From: an uncultured Oscillibacter sp.
GTDB lineage: Bacteria > Bacillota > Clostridia > Oscillospirales > Oscillospiraceae
NCBI GenBank assembly: GCA_910587705.1
Contig: CAJUMX010000026.1
Location: forward strand, 1 to 26,358
Length of the DNA: 26,358 nucleotides
Reading direction: 5' to 3'
Shown piece after piece: positions 1 to 6,684 of the stretch. The notes below the pieces were generated by a model. The model did no database searches. It had not been told where the DNA came from and saw nothing but the letters and a program-made list of their open reading frames with translations. Each line of letters opens with the position of its first letter. Within the stretch, counting starts at the first letter, position 1. Made by a program: the position numbers and the translations under genes.

Positions 1-70
1 AATAGAGCGCCAAAATGAAAGGGAGAAAGAGAGCGAAATAAAAGGGAGAAGAACATCTTCGCAACCGAAA

Positions 71-105
71 GAGCCCGTGGCCTTAGCCATGGGCTCTTTT
101 TCAAC
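71..105 (+). terminator. Rho-independent terminator of an upstream gene outside the window
   Basis: A 10-bp stem (one G-T pair) with a short loop is formed by GAGCCCGTGG (71-80) and CCATGGGCTC (87-96), followed directly by a T run. It must end a plus-strand transcript that begins before the window. It also argues against starting ruvX at the ATG at 77, which lies inside this stem. Bases 1-70 are purine-rich and show no recognisable gene. Confidence 0.8.
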
Positions 106-154
106 GCTGGACAATCCAAAACAGCGGCTCTGGCCGCAGAAAGGCAGTTCCCCT

Positions 155-571
155 ATGCGCATCATGGCCATCGATTATGGAGACGCCCACACCGGCGTCG
201 CCATCTCTGATCCCACCGGGTTCTTAACTGGCTTCACCACGACCATCACCGCCTACCGCCCAGAGGCAGTCGCAGAGCAGATCACCGCCTTGGCCCGGGA
301 ACATGGCGCGGAGGAGCTGGTGCTGGGCCATCCTCGAAACATGGACGGCACCCGGGGCCCTCGGGCTGAAAAAGCCGAGGCTCTGGCAGAGCTGCTTCGG
401 GAGTCCGCAGGTCTGCCGGTAGTTCTCTGGGACGAACGCCGAACCACCATTGACGCCCATCAGATTCTCTTCAACGCTGGAAAGAACGGAAAGCAGCGAA
501 AAAAGACCGTGGATGCCGTGGCGGCGTCCCTGATTTTGGAGGGCTATCTGACCTTTAAGAAAAGCAAGTAA
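155..571 (+). CDS. ruvX: Putative pre-16S rRNA nuclease / Holliday junction resolvase-like protein RuvX (YqgF)
   Basis: The 138-residue product matches the RuvX/YqgF family in length and layout: an N-terminal RNase H-like strand MRIMAIDYGDAHTGVAISD with the first acidic residue, a central LGHPRNMDGT segment (VGLPxxMDG in typical members), the WDERRTT motif, and a C-terminal KTVDAVAASLIL helix with the last acidic residue. Members process the 5' end of 16S rRNA in the cytoplasm, and a resolvase role has also been proposed. The ATG at 155 is chosen because the family begins right at this strand and because the in-frame ATG at 77 sits inside a terminator hairpin. The ribosome binding site is weak (AAAGG about 10 bases upstream). 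The central His replacing the usual Leu is a small deviation. The gene appears monocistronic, flanked by terminators on both sides. Confidence 0.88.
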   Translation: MRIMAIDYGDAHTGVAISDPTGFLTGFTTTITAYRPEAVAEQITALAREHGAEELVLGHPRNMDGTRGPRAEKAEALAELLRESAGLPVVLWDERRTTIDAHQILFNAGKNGKQRKKTVDAVAASLILEGYLTFKKSK

Positions 572-573
572 AC

Positions 574-608
574 AGCCGGCCGACATAAAGTCGGCCGGCT
601 TGCTTTTG
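574..608. terminator. Terminator between convergent ruvX and gdhA
   Basis: A perfect 11-bp GC-rich stem, AGCCGGCCGAC (574-584) with GTCGGCCGGCT (590-600), and a 5-base loop are followed on the plus strand by a T-rich stretch. It ends ruvX and, since gdhA ends 22 bases away on the other strand, may serve both genes. Confidence 0.85.
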
Positions 609-621
609 TCTGAAAGATGGA

Positions 622-1971
622 TTAGAACACGCCCTGGGCCATCATGGCGTCGGCTACGCGCTGGAAGCCGGCGATGTTGGCGCCCGCCACCAGGTTGTAC
701 CCCAGGCCGTACATTTCAGCGGCCTCCACGCTCATGTTGTAGATGGTATCCATGATCTGGTGCAGCTGCTTGTCCACCTCTTCCTCGGTCCACACCAGCC
801 GCTCGCTGTTCTGGGCCATCTCCAGGGCGGAGGTGGCCACGCCGCCGGCGTTGACGGCCTTGGAGGGGGCCACAATCATGCCCTTCTGCTCCAGCAGGAA
901 TTTCAGCGCGTCGTTGGTGGTGGGCATGTTCGCCACTTCGATATAGTATTTCACCCCGTTGGCGACAATTTGCTTCGCCTGCTCCATATGCACGTCGTTC
1001 TGCATGGCGGAGGGCATCACCACGTCCACCTTCACGCCCCAGGGCTTCTCCCCGGCGTGGAACTCTACTCCGAACTTGTCGGCATAGTCCTTCACCTGGT
1101 TCCGGCCACTGTTCCGCATCTCCACCAGATAGTCGATCTTCTCTGCCGTGGCCACGCCGTCGGGATCGTAGATATACCCGTCGGGCCCGGACAAGGTAAC
1201 TACCTTGGCTCCCAGCTCCGTGGCTTTCTTGCAGATGCCCCAGGTTACGTTACCAAAGCCCGCGCAGGCAATGGTCTTGCCCTTCAGTTCTTCGCCCTCG
1301 TGCTTGAGGACGTTCTCCAGATAGTACACCGCTCCAAAGCCCGTGGCCTCCGGCCGGATGAGAGAACCGCCGTAACTGAAACCCTTGCCGGTCATAACGC
1401 CGTTTTCAAAGGCGCCCTTCAGCCGCCGATACTCGCCGTACATGTAGCCGATCTCCCGGGCACCCACGCCCATGTCTCCGGCAGGCACGTCCACGTCGGG
1501 CCCGATGTAGCGGTACAGGGCCTGCATGAAGCTCTGGCAGAAGCGCATGATCTCCGCGTCGGACTTTCCGGCGGGGTCGAAGTCGCTGCCGCCCTTGCCG
1601 CCGCCGATGGGCAGTCCCGTGAGGCTGTTCTTAAACACCTGCTCAAAGCCCAGGAACTTGATGATACCGGGATACACGTTCTTCTGGAACCGGAGGCCGC
1701 CCTTGTAAGGGCCGATGGCTCCGTTGAACTGGCAGCGGTAGCCAATGTTGGTGTGCCAGGTGCCGTCGTCCGCCATCCAGCAAACCCGGAAGGTGAACAT
1801 CCGCTCCGGCTCCACCATGCGGGTCAGCAGGTCAGCCTTTTCATATTCAGGGTGCTTCTCGATGACGGGCTCCAGAGAGGACAAAACCTCCTCCACCGTC
1901 TGGACAAACTCCGGCTCGTTGGCGTGCCGGGTTTTCACATGCTCGATCACACTGGAAAGATAGGCGTTCAT
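622..1971 (-). CDS. gdhA: Glutamate dehydrogenase, hexameric clostridial type (probably NAD-linked)
   Basis: The 449-residue protein has the full bacterial GDH layout: a substrate-binding domain with GPYKGGLRF (Lys90), the catalytic-lysine motif PIGGGKGGSD (Lys126) and VPAGDMGVGAREIGYMYG, then a Rossmann domain with GFGNVTWG and LSGPDGYIYDPDG. The sequence is very close, by memory, to the Clostridium symbiosum enzyme, which is NAD-specific. I therefore infer an oxidative, ammonia-releasing role rather than NADPH-dependent assimilation, but cofactor choice is not proven from sequence. The start at 1971 has an excellent Shine-Dalgarno sequence (AAGGAGG, 8 bases upstream). The longer in-frame extension upstream is not GDH-like. 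The gene is monocistronic, convergent with ruvX and divergent from the E2-like gene. Confidence 0.96.
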   Translation of the reverse strand: MNAYLSSVIEHVKTRHANEPEFVQTVEEVLSSLEPVIEKHPEYEKADLLTRMVEPERMFTFRVCWMADDGTWHTNIGYRCQFNGAIGPYKGGLRFQKNVYPGIIKFLGFEQVFKNSLTGLPIGGGKGGSDFDPAGKSDAEIMRFCQSFMQALYRYIGPDVDVPAGDMGVGAREIGYMYGEYRRLKGAFENGVMTGKGFSYGGSLIRPEATGFGAVYYLENVLKHEGEELKGKTIACAGFGNVTWGICKKATELGAKVVTLSGPDGYIYDPDGVATAEKIDYLVEMRNSGRNQVKDYADKFGVEFHAGEKPWGVKVDVVMPSAMQNDVHMEQAKQIVANGVKYYIEVANMPTTNDALKFLLEQKGMIVAPSKAVNAGGVATSALEMAQNSERLVWTEEEVDKQLHQIMDTIYNMSVEAAEMYGLGYNLVAGANIAGFQRVADAMMAQGVF

Positions 1972-2032
1972 ATAAACATCCTCCTTATAAAACATAGGGC
2001 GTCCACAAGTCCCCCGCAGGGGTGTTGCCTTT

Positions 2033-2061
2033 AGTGTAACATTTGCGGAGGAAATAAACAA
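2033..2061 (-). promoter_or_regulatory. Putative sigma-A promoter of gdhA
   Basis: On the minus strand TTGTTT (2056-2061) is followed after 17 bases by TACACT (2033-2038), giving a leader of about 55 bases to the gdhA start. A small GC hairpin (CCCCTGCGGGG, about 2013-2023) lies in the leader. Confidence 0.5.
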
Positions 2062-2207
2062 GGGCGGAATCCAGAATCCGGCGAAATTTTTTCCCGATCT
2101 TTCAAAAAATGCCGGATGACCTTTGTGCAAAATGCCAATTACTCCCGGAGGCACAGGGAAGATAGGAAACTTTCAACCTGTTTTCCAGGGAAAAGTTTGT
2201 CGAAATC

Positions 2208-2235
2208 TTGACTTTTCCGAGAAAAGACGTATAAT
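2208..2235 (+). promoter_or_regulatory. Strong sigma-A promoter for the E2-like gene
   Basis: TTGACT (2208-2213) and a perfect TATAAT (2230-2235), 16 bases apart, form one of the clearest promoters in the window. It drives a leader of about 125 bases before the ATG at 2366. Confidence 0.75.
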
Positions 2236-2250
2236 GTTTACGAAAACATC

Positions 2251-2341
2251 TGGGAGCTTCCGGCAGTTCCGCCTGTCCCGGAAGGACCACATACCGCACA
2301 CCGAAACGGCGCGCTCCCTGAAGGGTGGTGCGCCGTTTTTC
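2251..2341 (+). promoter_or_regulatory. Structured leader with intrinsic terminator and competing antiterminator pairing
   Basis: The leader folds first into a hairpin, CTTCCGG (2257-2263) with CCGGAAG (2278-2284). It then forms a strong terminator-like stem, AAACGGCGCG (2304-2313) against TGCGCCGTTT (2329-2338), capped by CCC-TGAA-GGG and ending in five Ts, only 25 bases before the ATG. GGGAGC at 2252-2257 is exactly complementary to GCTCCC at 2313-2318 inside the terminator, so the two folds exclude each other. That is the design of a transcription attenuator. I do not recognise it as a known riboswitch or T-box. Confidence 0.6.
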
Positions 2342-2365
2342 AAGGTGGAGAAAGCAGGGAATTCC

Positions 2366-3784
2366 ATGAAACAGAGGACCGTGTATTGGCTGCCTTCCAT
2401 TCGGGGAATGGTGCTCCTGTCGGCACTGCTGATGGCCTGCTCCGGCCTACTCCGCGCCGTCTGGGCTGCGGGAGAACCGGCGCTGTCCGTGCCCATTCTC
2501 CTCCTTCAGGTTCTTCTTCCCCTCTGGGCGAACCTGTGCTTTGTCTGGATTCTCTTTTTGGACGGCCGGGAGCGGCTGTACCGCTCCGCCATCCCTGTGT
2601 GGCTGGGCTGTGTATTCTTTGCCGTGAAGGCGTTCTACTTCGTCTCCATCCTCCACACGGTTCTCTGCCTTCTGCTCTACGCCTTGATTGCGGTTCTATA
2701 CACCGCCACCGTGGTGGGAATCATCCGCACCCAGGCCTTTCTGTGGCCTCTGTTTGGCCTGCCCATGCTGTACCATATTTTTGTGGAGGATCGGCAGAAA
2801 ATCGGCTGGAGCCTTCACGAGTGGCTGCCGGAGCTATCCGTCCTCTGCTGCATGGCAGCGCTGCTCTGCCTGTCCCTGGCCATGCGGCGGCGGCCTGTAG
2901 AGGAGGACAGCCTGATCCGCCGCTTTGGCGACCGAAACGATGGACGGCGGCTGCGGACCCTCTCCCCTATTTTCGCTGTGTCTCCCTTCATCATGAAAAC
3001 CCGGAACACCTCCCAGAATTTCATCGCCGATCAGTTCGAGGTAACGGCGGTGGACCGCTACATCGCAGAAAAGCGTCAGGCGGGCTGGAAGGGCTTCGGC
3101 GTTCTCCATGTCATTCTGGCAGCTTATGTCCGGGCCTGCGCCCGGTATCCGGGGCTGAACCGTTTCATTGCCGGACAGCGGACCTACAGCCGGGACCGGC
3201 TTATCGAAGTCAATATGACCATCAAAAAAGAGATGTCCACCGACTCTCCCGACACCGTTATCAAGGTCGACTTCGACCCTGCCGACACGGCGGAAACGGT
3301 ATTCCGCCGTTTTGACGAAAAGGTGCAGGAGGTCAAGCGCACACCATTGAACTCCTCCTTCGACAAGCTGGCGGGGGTGTTAAATCTGGTTCCCGGGCTG
3401 CTGCTCCGTGGGCTGGTGGCTCTGCTCCAGGTGGGGGACTACTTCGGTCTGCTGCCTCGATGGCTGACAAGGCTTTCTCCTTTTCACGGCTCTCTATTCA
3501 TCACTTCTATGGCCTCTTTGGGGATTCCGCCCATCCATCATCACCTCTATGACTTCGGCAATGTGCCCGTATTTTGCGCCTTTGGGAGAAAGCGCCGGGT
3601 CTATGAGACCAAGCGGGACGGCAGTGTTGTCCTGCGGAAGTATGTGGACTGCAACTTCGTCACCGACGAGCGGATCGTGGACGGCTTTTACTACGCCTCT
3701 GCCATCCGGTATATTCACGGCCTGATGGACGACCCCTGGCAGCTGGACCGCCCGCCGGAGGTAGTAAACCGAGACCAGCTGTAA
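2366..3784 (+). CDS. Integral-membrane protein with 2-oxoacid dehydrogenase E2-type acyltransferase domain, catalytic His replaced
   Basis: The 472-residue product starts with about 170 residues of hydrophobic helices (roughly five or six membrane segments). From about residue 200 it shows a chloramphenicol-acetyltransferase/E2 fold: NFIADQFEVTAVDRYI, GFGVLHVILAAYVRA, VNMTIKKEMSTDSPDTVIKVD, then GSLFITSMASLGIPPIHHH and the segment normally holding HxxxDG. Here that motif reads DERIVDG, so the catalytic histidine is glutamate (Glu435) while Asp-Gly is kept. There is no lipoyl domain and no dehydrogenase partner nearby. The start at 2366 follows AGGGA about 6 bases upstream and the attenuator leader. 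Ordinary pyruvate dehydrogenase E2 is therefore unlikely. A binding role or an altered acyl transfer on a membrane substrate is possible, and the function is unknown. Confidence 0.75.
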   Translation: MKQRTVYWLPSIRGMVLLSALLMACSGLLRAVWAAGEPALSVPILLLQVLLPLWANLCFVWILFLDGRERLYRSAIPVWLGCVFFAVKAFYFVSILHTVLCLLLYALIAVLYTATVVGIIRTQAFLWPLFGLPMLYHIFVEDRQKIGWSLHEWLPELSVLCCMAALLCLSLAMRRRPVEEDSLIRRFGDRNDGRRLRTLSPIFAVSPFIMKTRNTSQNFIADQFEVTAVDRYIAEKRQAGWKGFGVLHVILAAYVRACARYPGLNRFIAGQRTYSRDRLIEVNMTIKKEMSTDSPDTVIKVDFDPADTAETVFRRFDEKVQEVKRTPLNSSFDKLAGVLNLVPGLLLRGLVALLQVGDYFGLLPRWLTRLSPFHGSLFITSMASLGIPPIHHHLYDFGNVPVFCAFGRKRRVYETKRDGSVVLRKYVDCNFVTDERIVDGFYYASAIRYIHGLMDDPWQLDRPPEVVNRDQL

Positions 3785-3919
3785 GCCCTAAACCTGGAAG
3801 CCTTTGCGGCGCAATGGGCGCAACCAACGGTTGACAAACTTCCACTTGCCGCGTTCTTGCTTTTTCCAACTGGGCGGGCTAGCATGGAGCCAACCCAAAA
3901 GAAAGCGAGAGGATATTGT

Positions 3920-4717
3920 ATGAAACCTTTTTCTGAAAAACTGCTGGATCTCCGTCGCCGGGAGGGCCTGTCCCAGGAGCAGCTGGCGGACCGGCTGGGA
4001 GTGACCCGGCAGTCTGTCAGCAAGTGGGAGAGCGGCACGGCGGTTCCGGAGCTCTCCAAGCTCATTGCCCTGTCGGAGCTCTTCTCCGTCAGCGTGGACT
4101 ATCTGGTAAAAGACCACCTGGAGGAGCCAGAGCGCCCTTCTGAACCCCCTGTGCCCTCCACCGCAAAGCTGGAGGCGCAGGTGGAGGAGATTTCCCGTCT
4201 CTTCCGGTCCTGGACCTGGGAGAGCAAAACCAAGCTCTTTGGCCTTCCCCTGGTTTCTGTCTGCCTATCTTTTTACCCCCATATGCTGCGCTGCCGGAGG
4301 ACTGCCCGGGGCATCCTTGCCATTGGAAATATTGCCGTGGGCGTGGTGGCCTTGGGGGCCTTCAGCGTGGGCATTTTCAGCATCGGTGCCCTCAGTATAG
4401 GGGCTTTCGCCCTGGGCGCCCTAGCCTTCGGTCTGGCGGCTCTGGGGCCGGTGGCCATCGGCCTGCTGGCCTTTGGTCCCGTGGCCCTTGGCCTTTGGTA
4501 CGCCGGAGGCGTGGCGGCCCTGGGCGGAAAGATTGCCGTAGGCGTGGCCGCTGTGGGGGAAACCGCCGTGGGCTATGACGCGGCGGGCAAGCACATCCTC
4601 CTCTGGGGAAACGGTCTGACCCAGCCGGAGGTGGAGGCATTTCTTTTAGAGCACCACCCAAAGCTCTGGAAGCCTCTGTTGAAGCTGCTGGCTCTCTTCG
4701 GGGCAAACATCAAGTGA
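3920..4717 (+). CDS. XRE-family transcriptional regulator with C-terminal glycine-pentad repeat domain
   Basis: Residues 1-62 of 265 form a clear Cro/CI-type helix-turn-helix (LSQEQLADRLGVTRQSVSKWESG). A linker of about 65 residues follows, with a hydrophobic stretch (FGLPLVSVCLSFYP). Residues 131-223 are tandem five-residue units of the form (A/S)(I/V/L/F)Gxx with glycine at every fifth position. The last 40 residues return to ordinary sequence. The ATG at 3920 is chosen because the HTH begins there and GAGAGG lies upstream. A TTGACA at 3831-3836 could be a -35 box, but no good -10 follows. The protein is probably a DNA-binding regulator tethered to, or sensing, the membrane through the repeat domain; that role is inference. 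A bidirectional terminator follows immediately. Confidence 0.8.
   Translation: MKPFSEKLLDLRRREGLSQEQLADRLGVTRQSVSKWESGTAVPELSKLIALSELFSVSVDYLVKDHLEEPERPSEPPVPSTAKLEAQVEEISRLFRSWTWESKTKLFGLPLVSVCLSFYPHMLRCRRTARGILAIGNIAVGVVALGAFSVGIFSIGALSIGAFALGALAFGLAALGPVAIGLLAFGPVALGLWYAGGVAALGGKIAVGVAAVGETAVGYDAAGKHILLWGNGLTQPEVEAFLLEHHPKLWKPLLKLLALFGANIK
4310..4588 (+). repeat. Coding repeat: glycine at every fifth residue
   Basis: Within the XRE regulator, glycine falls at residues 131, 136, 141 and so on to 196 (14 in a row), then after a two-residue register shift at 203, 208, 213, 218 and 223. The intervening residues are almost all small or hydrophobic (LAIGN, IAVGV, VALGA, FSVGI, FSIGA, LSIGA). 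The periodicity suggests a beta-helix built of pentads or a glycine-zipper membrane element. Confidence 0.85.
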
Positions 4718-4718
4718 C

Positions 4719-4750
4719 AAAAGGAGTGGAGGCCAAGCCTCCACTCCTTT
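4719..4750. terminator. Bidirectional terminator between convergent XRE regulator and PH-like gene
   Basis: A perfect stem AAAGGAGTGGAGG (4720-4732) with CCTCCACTCCTTT (4738-4750) and a 5-base loop carries A/T tails on both sides. It serves the plus-strand regulator and the minus-strand gene, whose TAA stop (4751-4749) overlaps the stem. Confidence 0.88.
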
Positions 4751-5276
4751 ATTCCCGGTTCAGCATCTGGCTCTCCAGCAGACGGTAAACCTTCTCTGCA
4801 TCGGCGATCTCCTCAAAGCCCACGCCGGGAATATGGCGGCGGTGGCTTCCGCTGCCGTAGTACGTAGGCCGCTGAAACCAAATGGTGCCAACACCGCTCC
4901 GGCGGATTTCCTTTTGCAGCATGGGAATCTGCCGGTACAGCAAGGATACCGTCTCCCTGCGGTTCACGATGATTGCCCGCTTGTCCGTCACGGCATAGCG
5001 CATCCCAGACAGCCGGTAAGCCCGGAAGAAGAAGCGTCCGGCCAGCAGATAGAGCCCCGCCAGAATAAAGGGAACGTAAATCAGTCCCATAAGCGGCAGC
5101 ACAGATGCTATGCGAATCTGGGGCCCTATGATGATGCAAAGCATCCCGCACCAGACCAGACTGAAGGGGATGGTATACCAATCGGACCGCTGGAGCCGGA
5201 TGCCCCGCTCCGGCGCCCCCTCCCACAGCAGCCGCTCTCCCGGCTGCAACAGGCCGCGAATGCTTTCTTTGTCCAT
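4749..5276 (-). CDS. Bacterial PH-like domain membrane protein
   Basis: The 175-residue product begins with PGERLLWEGAPERG, has two membrane helices at roughly residues 33-53 and 58-85, and then the hallmark segment MRYAVTDKRAIIV, followed by a beta-rich region with LYRQIPMLQKEIRR and a GTIWF strand. This order (PGE...W.G, two TM, YAVTDKR) is that of bacterial membrane proteins with a PH-like (YdbS/YdbT or DUF304 type) domain; their biochemical role is generally unknown. The start has GGAGG 8 bases upstream. It lies 10 bases downstream of the DUF5662 gene, so the two form an operon. Confidence 0.7.
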   Translation of the reverse strand: MDKESIRGLLQPGERLLWEGAPERGIRLQRSDWYTIPFSLVWCGMLCIIIGPQIRIASVLPLMGLIYVPFILAGLYLLAGRFFFRAYRLSGMRYAVTDKRAIIVNRRETVSLLYRQIPMLQKEIRRSGVGTIWFQRPTYYGSGSHRRHIPGVGFEEIADAEKVYRLLESQMLNRE

Positions 5277-5286
5277 TCGATCCCTC

Positions 5287-5823
5287 CTATTTCTTTCCCA
5301 GGACCTCCCGTCGAACGTAGTCGAAGGCCGCGTCCTCCCCCTGGTCCCGGAGAATGATCAAAATGTTTTCCAGCAGGGCCGACGTGGCCGGGTGGAGCAG
5401 GAGCCGCCTCCCCTTCCCCCGCTCAAAAAAACGGTAGGGATGACTGGTGTCAAAGTTCTTCCCCTGATAGACCTTGCTAGCGGCCAGCCGGTCACAAAAC
5501 ATCTCCGCCACATATTTCGGCGGCATCTCCACGCCGCCGATGCCGCTTCCATCCTGCTGGTAATCGGTCCAGTACTCGAAATGGTGGCGGTTTCGGCCCT
5601 TGTGGTGGAGCCAGGCGGCGCTGTAGCCCTCCTCCCGGCGCTGCTGATCGTTGGGACTGTGGTCCCCCTGGAAGTACTTCACCCCTGGCCAGAATTCCGT
5701 CGGAGAGTACTTGGACAAGTCGTGGGTCAGCCCCTGCCAATAGAGCCCCAGGCGGAAGCAGTGCTTTCGCACCAGGGCGCGGTGGTGGTTTACGGTTTTC
5801 AAATGTTCCCAAAAATGCACCAT
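5287..5823 (-). CDS. DUF5662 family protein
   Basis: The 178-residue soluble protein is rich in conserved histidines: HLKTVNHHRALVRKHC near the N terminus, then GLTHDLSKYSPTEF and WLHHKGRNRHHFEYW. This pattern is that of the DUF5662 family seen in many Firmicutes and phages. The paired His and the HD dipeptide suggest a metal-binding, HD-like helical protein, but no activity is established. The start has only a poor ribosome site (GAG-rich bases about 10 upstream). It is the first gene of a two-gene unit with the PH-like protein, and a TAGAAT hexamer about 30 bases upstream could be its -10 box. Confidence 0.78.
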   Translation of the reverse strand: MVHFWEHLKTVNHHRALVRKHCFRLGLYWQGLTHDLSKYSPTEFWPGVKYFQGDHSPNDQQRREEGYSAAWLHHKGRNRHHFEYWTDYQQDGSGIGGVEMPPKYVAEMFCDRLAASKVYQGKNFDTSHPYRFFERGKGRRLLLHPATSALLENILIILRDQGEDAAFDYVRREVLGKK

Positions 5824-5942
5824 GTATCATCTCGGTTCCGTCGTTTTTCTTATTCTACCACACCTACCGGAAAAAGACGAGAAAATTTTGCATGGAATTC
5901 CGCCCAGCGCAAACACTACGCCAGAGGAAACGGAGGGATGGG

Positions 5943-6392
5943 ATGGACTCCGCAATTTACGACTGCCCCATAGAGTGGGACCGCTTTCTGCCGCCAGGAA
6001 CCCGGAGAATTCAACGAGCCGGGGAATTGACGGAGCATATCTGGCCTCTGCTGGCCCTGACCCCGGAGGGCTGCCGGGCTCTGGTAGAGGCGGAATACGG
6101 CGAAATCGTCTGCCGACTTCTGCTGGCTCCGGGGGACCTCCAGGTCCTCCCACCTCCCCTCCAGGCGGAGACGGTGATCTCCTACGGTCTCTCTCCCCGG
6201 GACAGTCTGACGCTTTCCAGCCTGTCGGAGCCGGTGCTTTGCGTTCAGCGGGCCCTCCCCCGCCCGGACGGGGGAATCGTTGACGCCCAGGAGCTTCCCC
6301 TCCCGGCCGTTTTCGGCCCACCGGAACCCCTGCTCCCCTTGCTGGGGCTCCGGCTGTTGCAGATGCCACTGACAGAGGGCCGTTTCCCATGA
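5943..6392 (+). CDS. Hypothetical protein, no family recognised
   Basis: A 149-residue product read from ATG 5943, preceded by GGAGGG at a good distance; an ATG upstream in the same frame (5892) has no such site. The sequence is Pro/Leu-rich, acidic to neutral, with no signal peptide or membrane helix: it begins MDSAIYDCPIEWDRFLPPG and contains LTPEGCRALVEAEYGEIVC. The PLPRPDGGIVDAQELPLP-like C-terminal half has no motif I can name. It is divergent from the DUF5662 gene, and the small membrane protein gene follows 34 bases later, so the two may be co-transcribed. Codon use and GC content resemble the surroundings. Confidence 0.55.
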   Translation: MDSAIYDCPIEWDRFLPPGTRRIQRAGELTEHIWPLLALTPEGCRALVEAEYGEIVCRLLLAPGDLQVLPPPLQAETVISYGLSPRDSLTLSSLSEPVLCVQRALPRPDGGIVDAQELPLPAVFGPPEPLLPLLGLRLLQMPLTEGRFP

Positions 6393-6426
6393 TATGCTGT
6401 AAAAAATGAAATTGGGAGGGCTTTCC

Positions 6427-6603
6427 ATGGCAGCATTCGGATGGATTTTACTGGCGGCGGCGGTGGGTAGCGCAGCGTGGCTGCAATACACCATTCACAA
6501 GCACATACAGGGCCCCTCCAACTGCATGGGCTGCGGAAAGTGCGATAAGACCGGCGTCTGCGTCCTCACCGGGGAGGCGGTGGGCCCCCGCCGTAAGCAG
6601 TAA
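6427..6603 (+). CDS. Small membrane protein with CxxCxxC-type cysteine cluster
   Basis: The 58-residue protein has one N-terminal transmembrane helix (FGWILLAAAVGSAAWLQY), a short basic stretch, and then a four-cysteine cluster, NCMGCGKCDKTGVC, followed by a hydrophilic tail. The ATG at 6427 is chosen over the one at 6406 because GGGAGGG sits 6 bases upstream. The shape resembles the small Cys-rich membrane proteins found near FeoB and elsewhere in Clostridia, which are thought to bind metal or a cluster, but no iron-uptake gene is nearby. The cysteine spacing CxxCxxCxxxxxC could hold an Fe-S cluster or a metal ion. Function unknown. Confidence 0.65.
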   Translation: MAAFGWILLAAAVGSAAWLQYTIHKHIQGPSNCMGCGKCDKTGVCVLTGEAVGPRRKQ

Positions 6604-6631
6604 CGAAGGCACGGCTCATACAACGTACACG

Positions 6632-6665
6632 AAAAAACGCTGCGGGATGATTCCCACAGCGTTTT
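6632..6665. terminator. Terminator, mainly for the sugar ABC transporter operon
   Basis: AAAACGCTG (6634-6642) pairs with CAGCGTTTT (6657-6665), and after one mismatch GGG pairs with CCC. On the minus strand the stem ends in a run of six Ts, a good terminator 20 bases after the last permease gene; on the plus strand it can also end the small membrane protein transcript. Confidence 0.85.
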
Positions 6666-6684
6666 CTGTTTCCTTCTATTGTCC

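Noticed and set aside
77..154. N-terminal extension of ruvX from ATG 77
   Set aside because: The ATG lies inside the terminator hairpin at 71-96, and the extension has no family similarity; the family starts at MRIMAIDYGD.
760..2034. Long plus-strand frame opposite gdhA
   Set aside because: Antisense shadow of a well-conserved gene; its product is a His/Leu/Val-rich artefact with no start signal.
1972..2154. Sixty-one-residue N-terminal extension of GDH
   Set aside because: Not GDH-like, lies across the likely promoter, and the ATG at 1971 has a near-perfect ribosome site.
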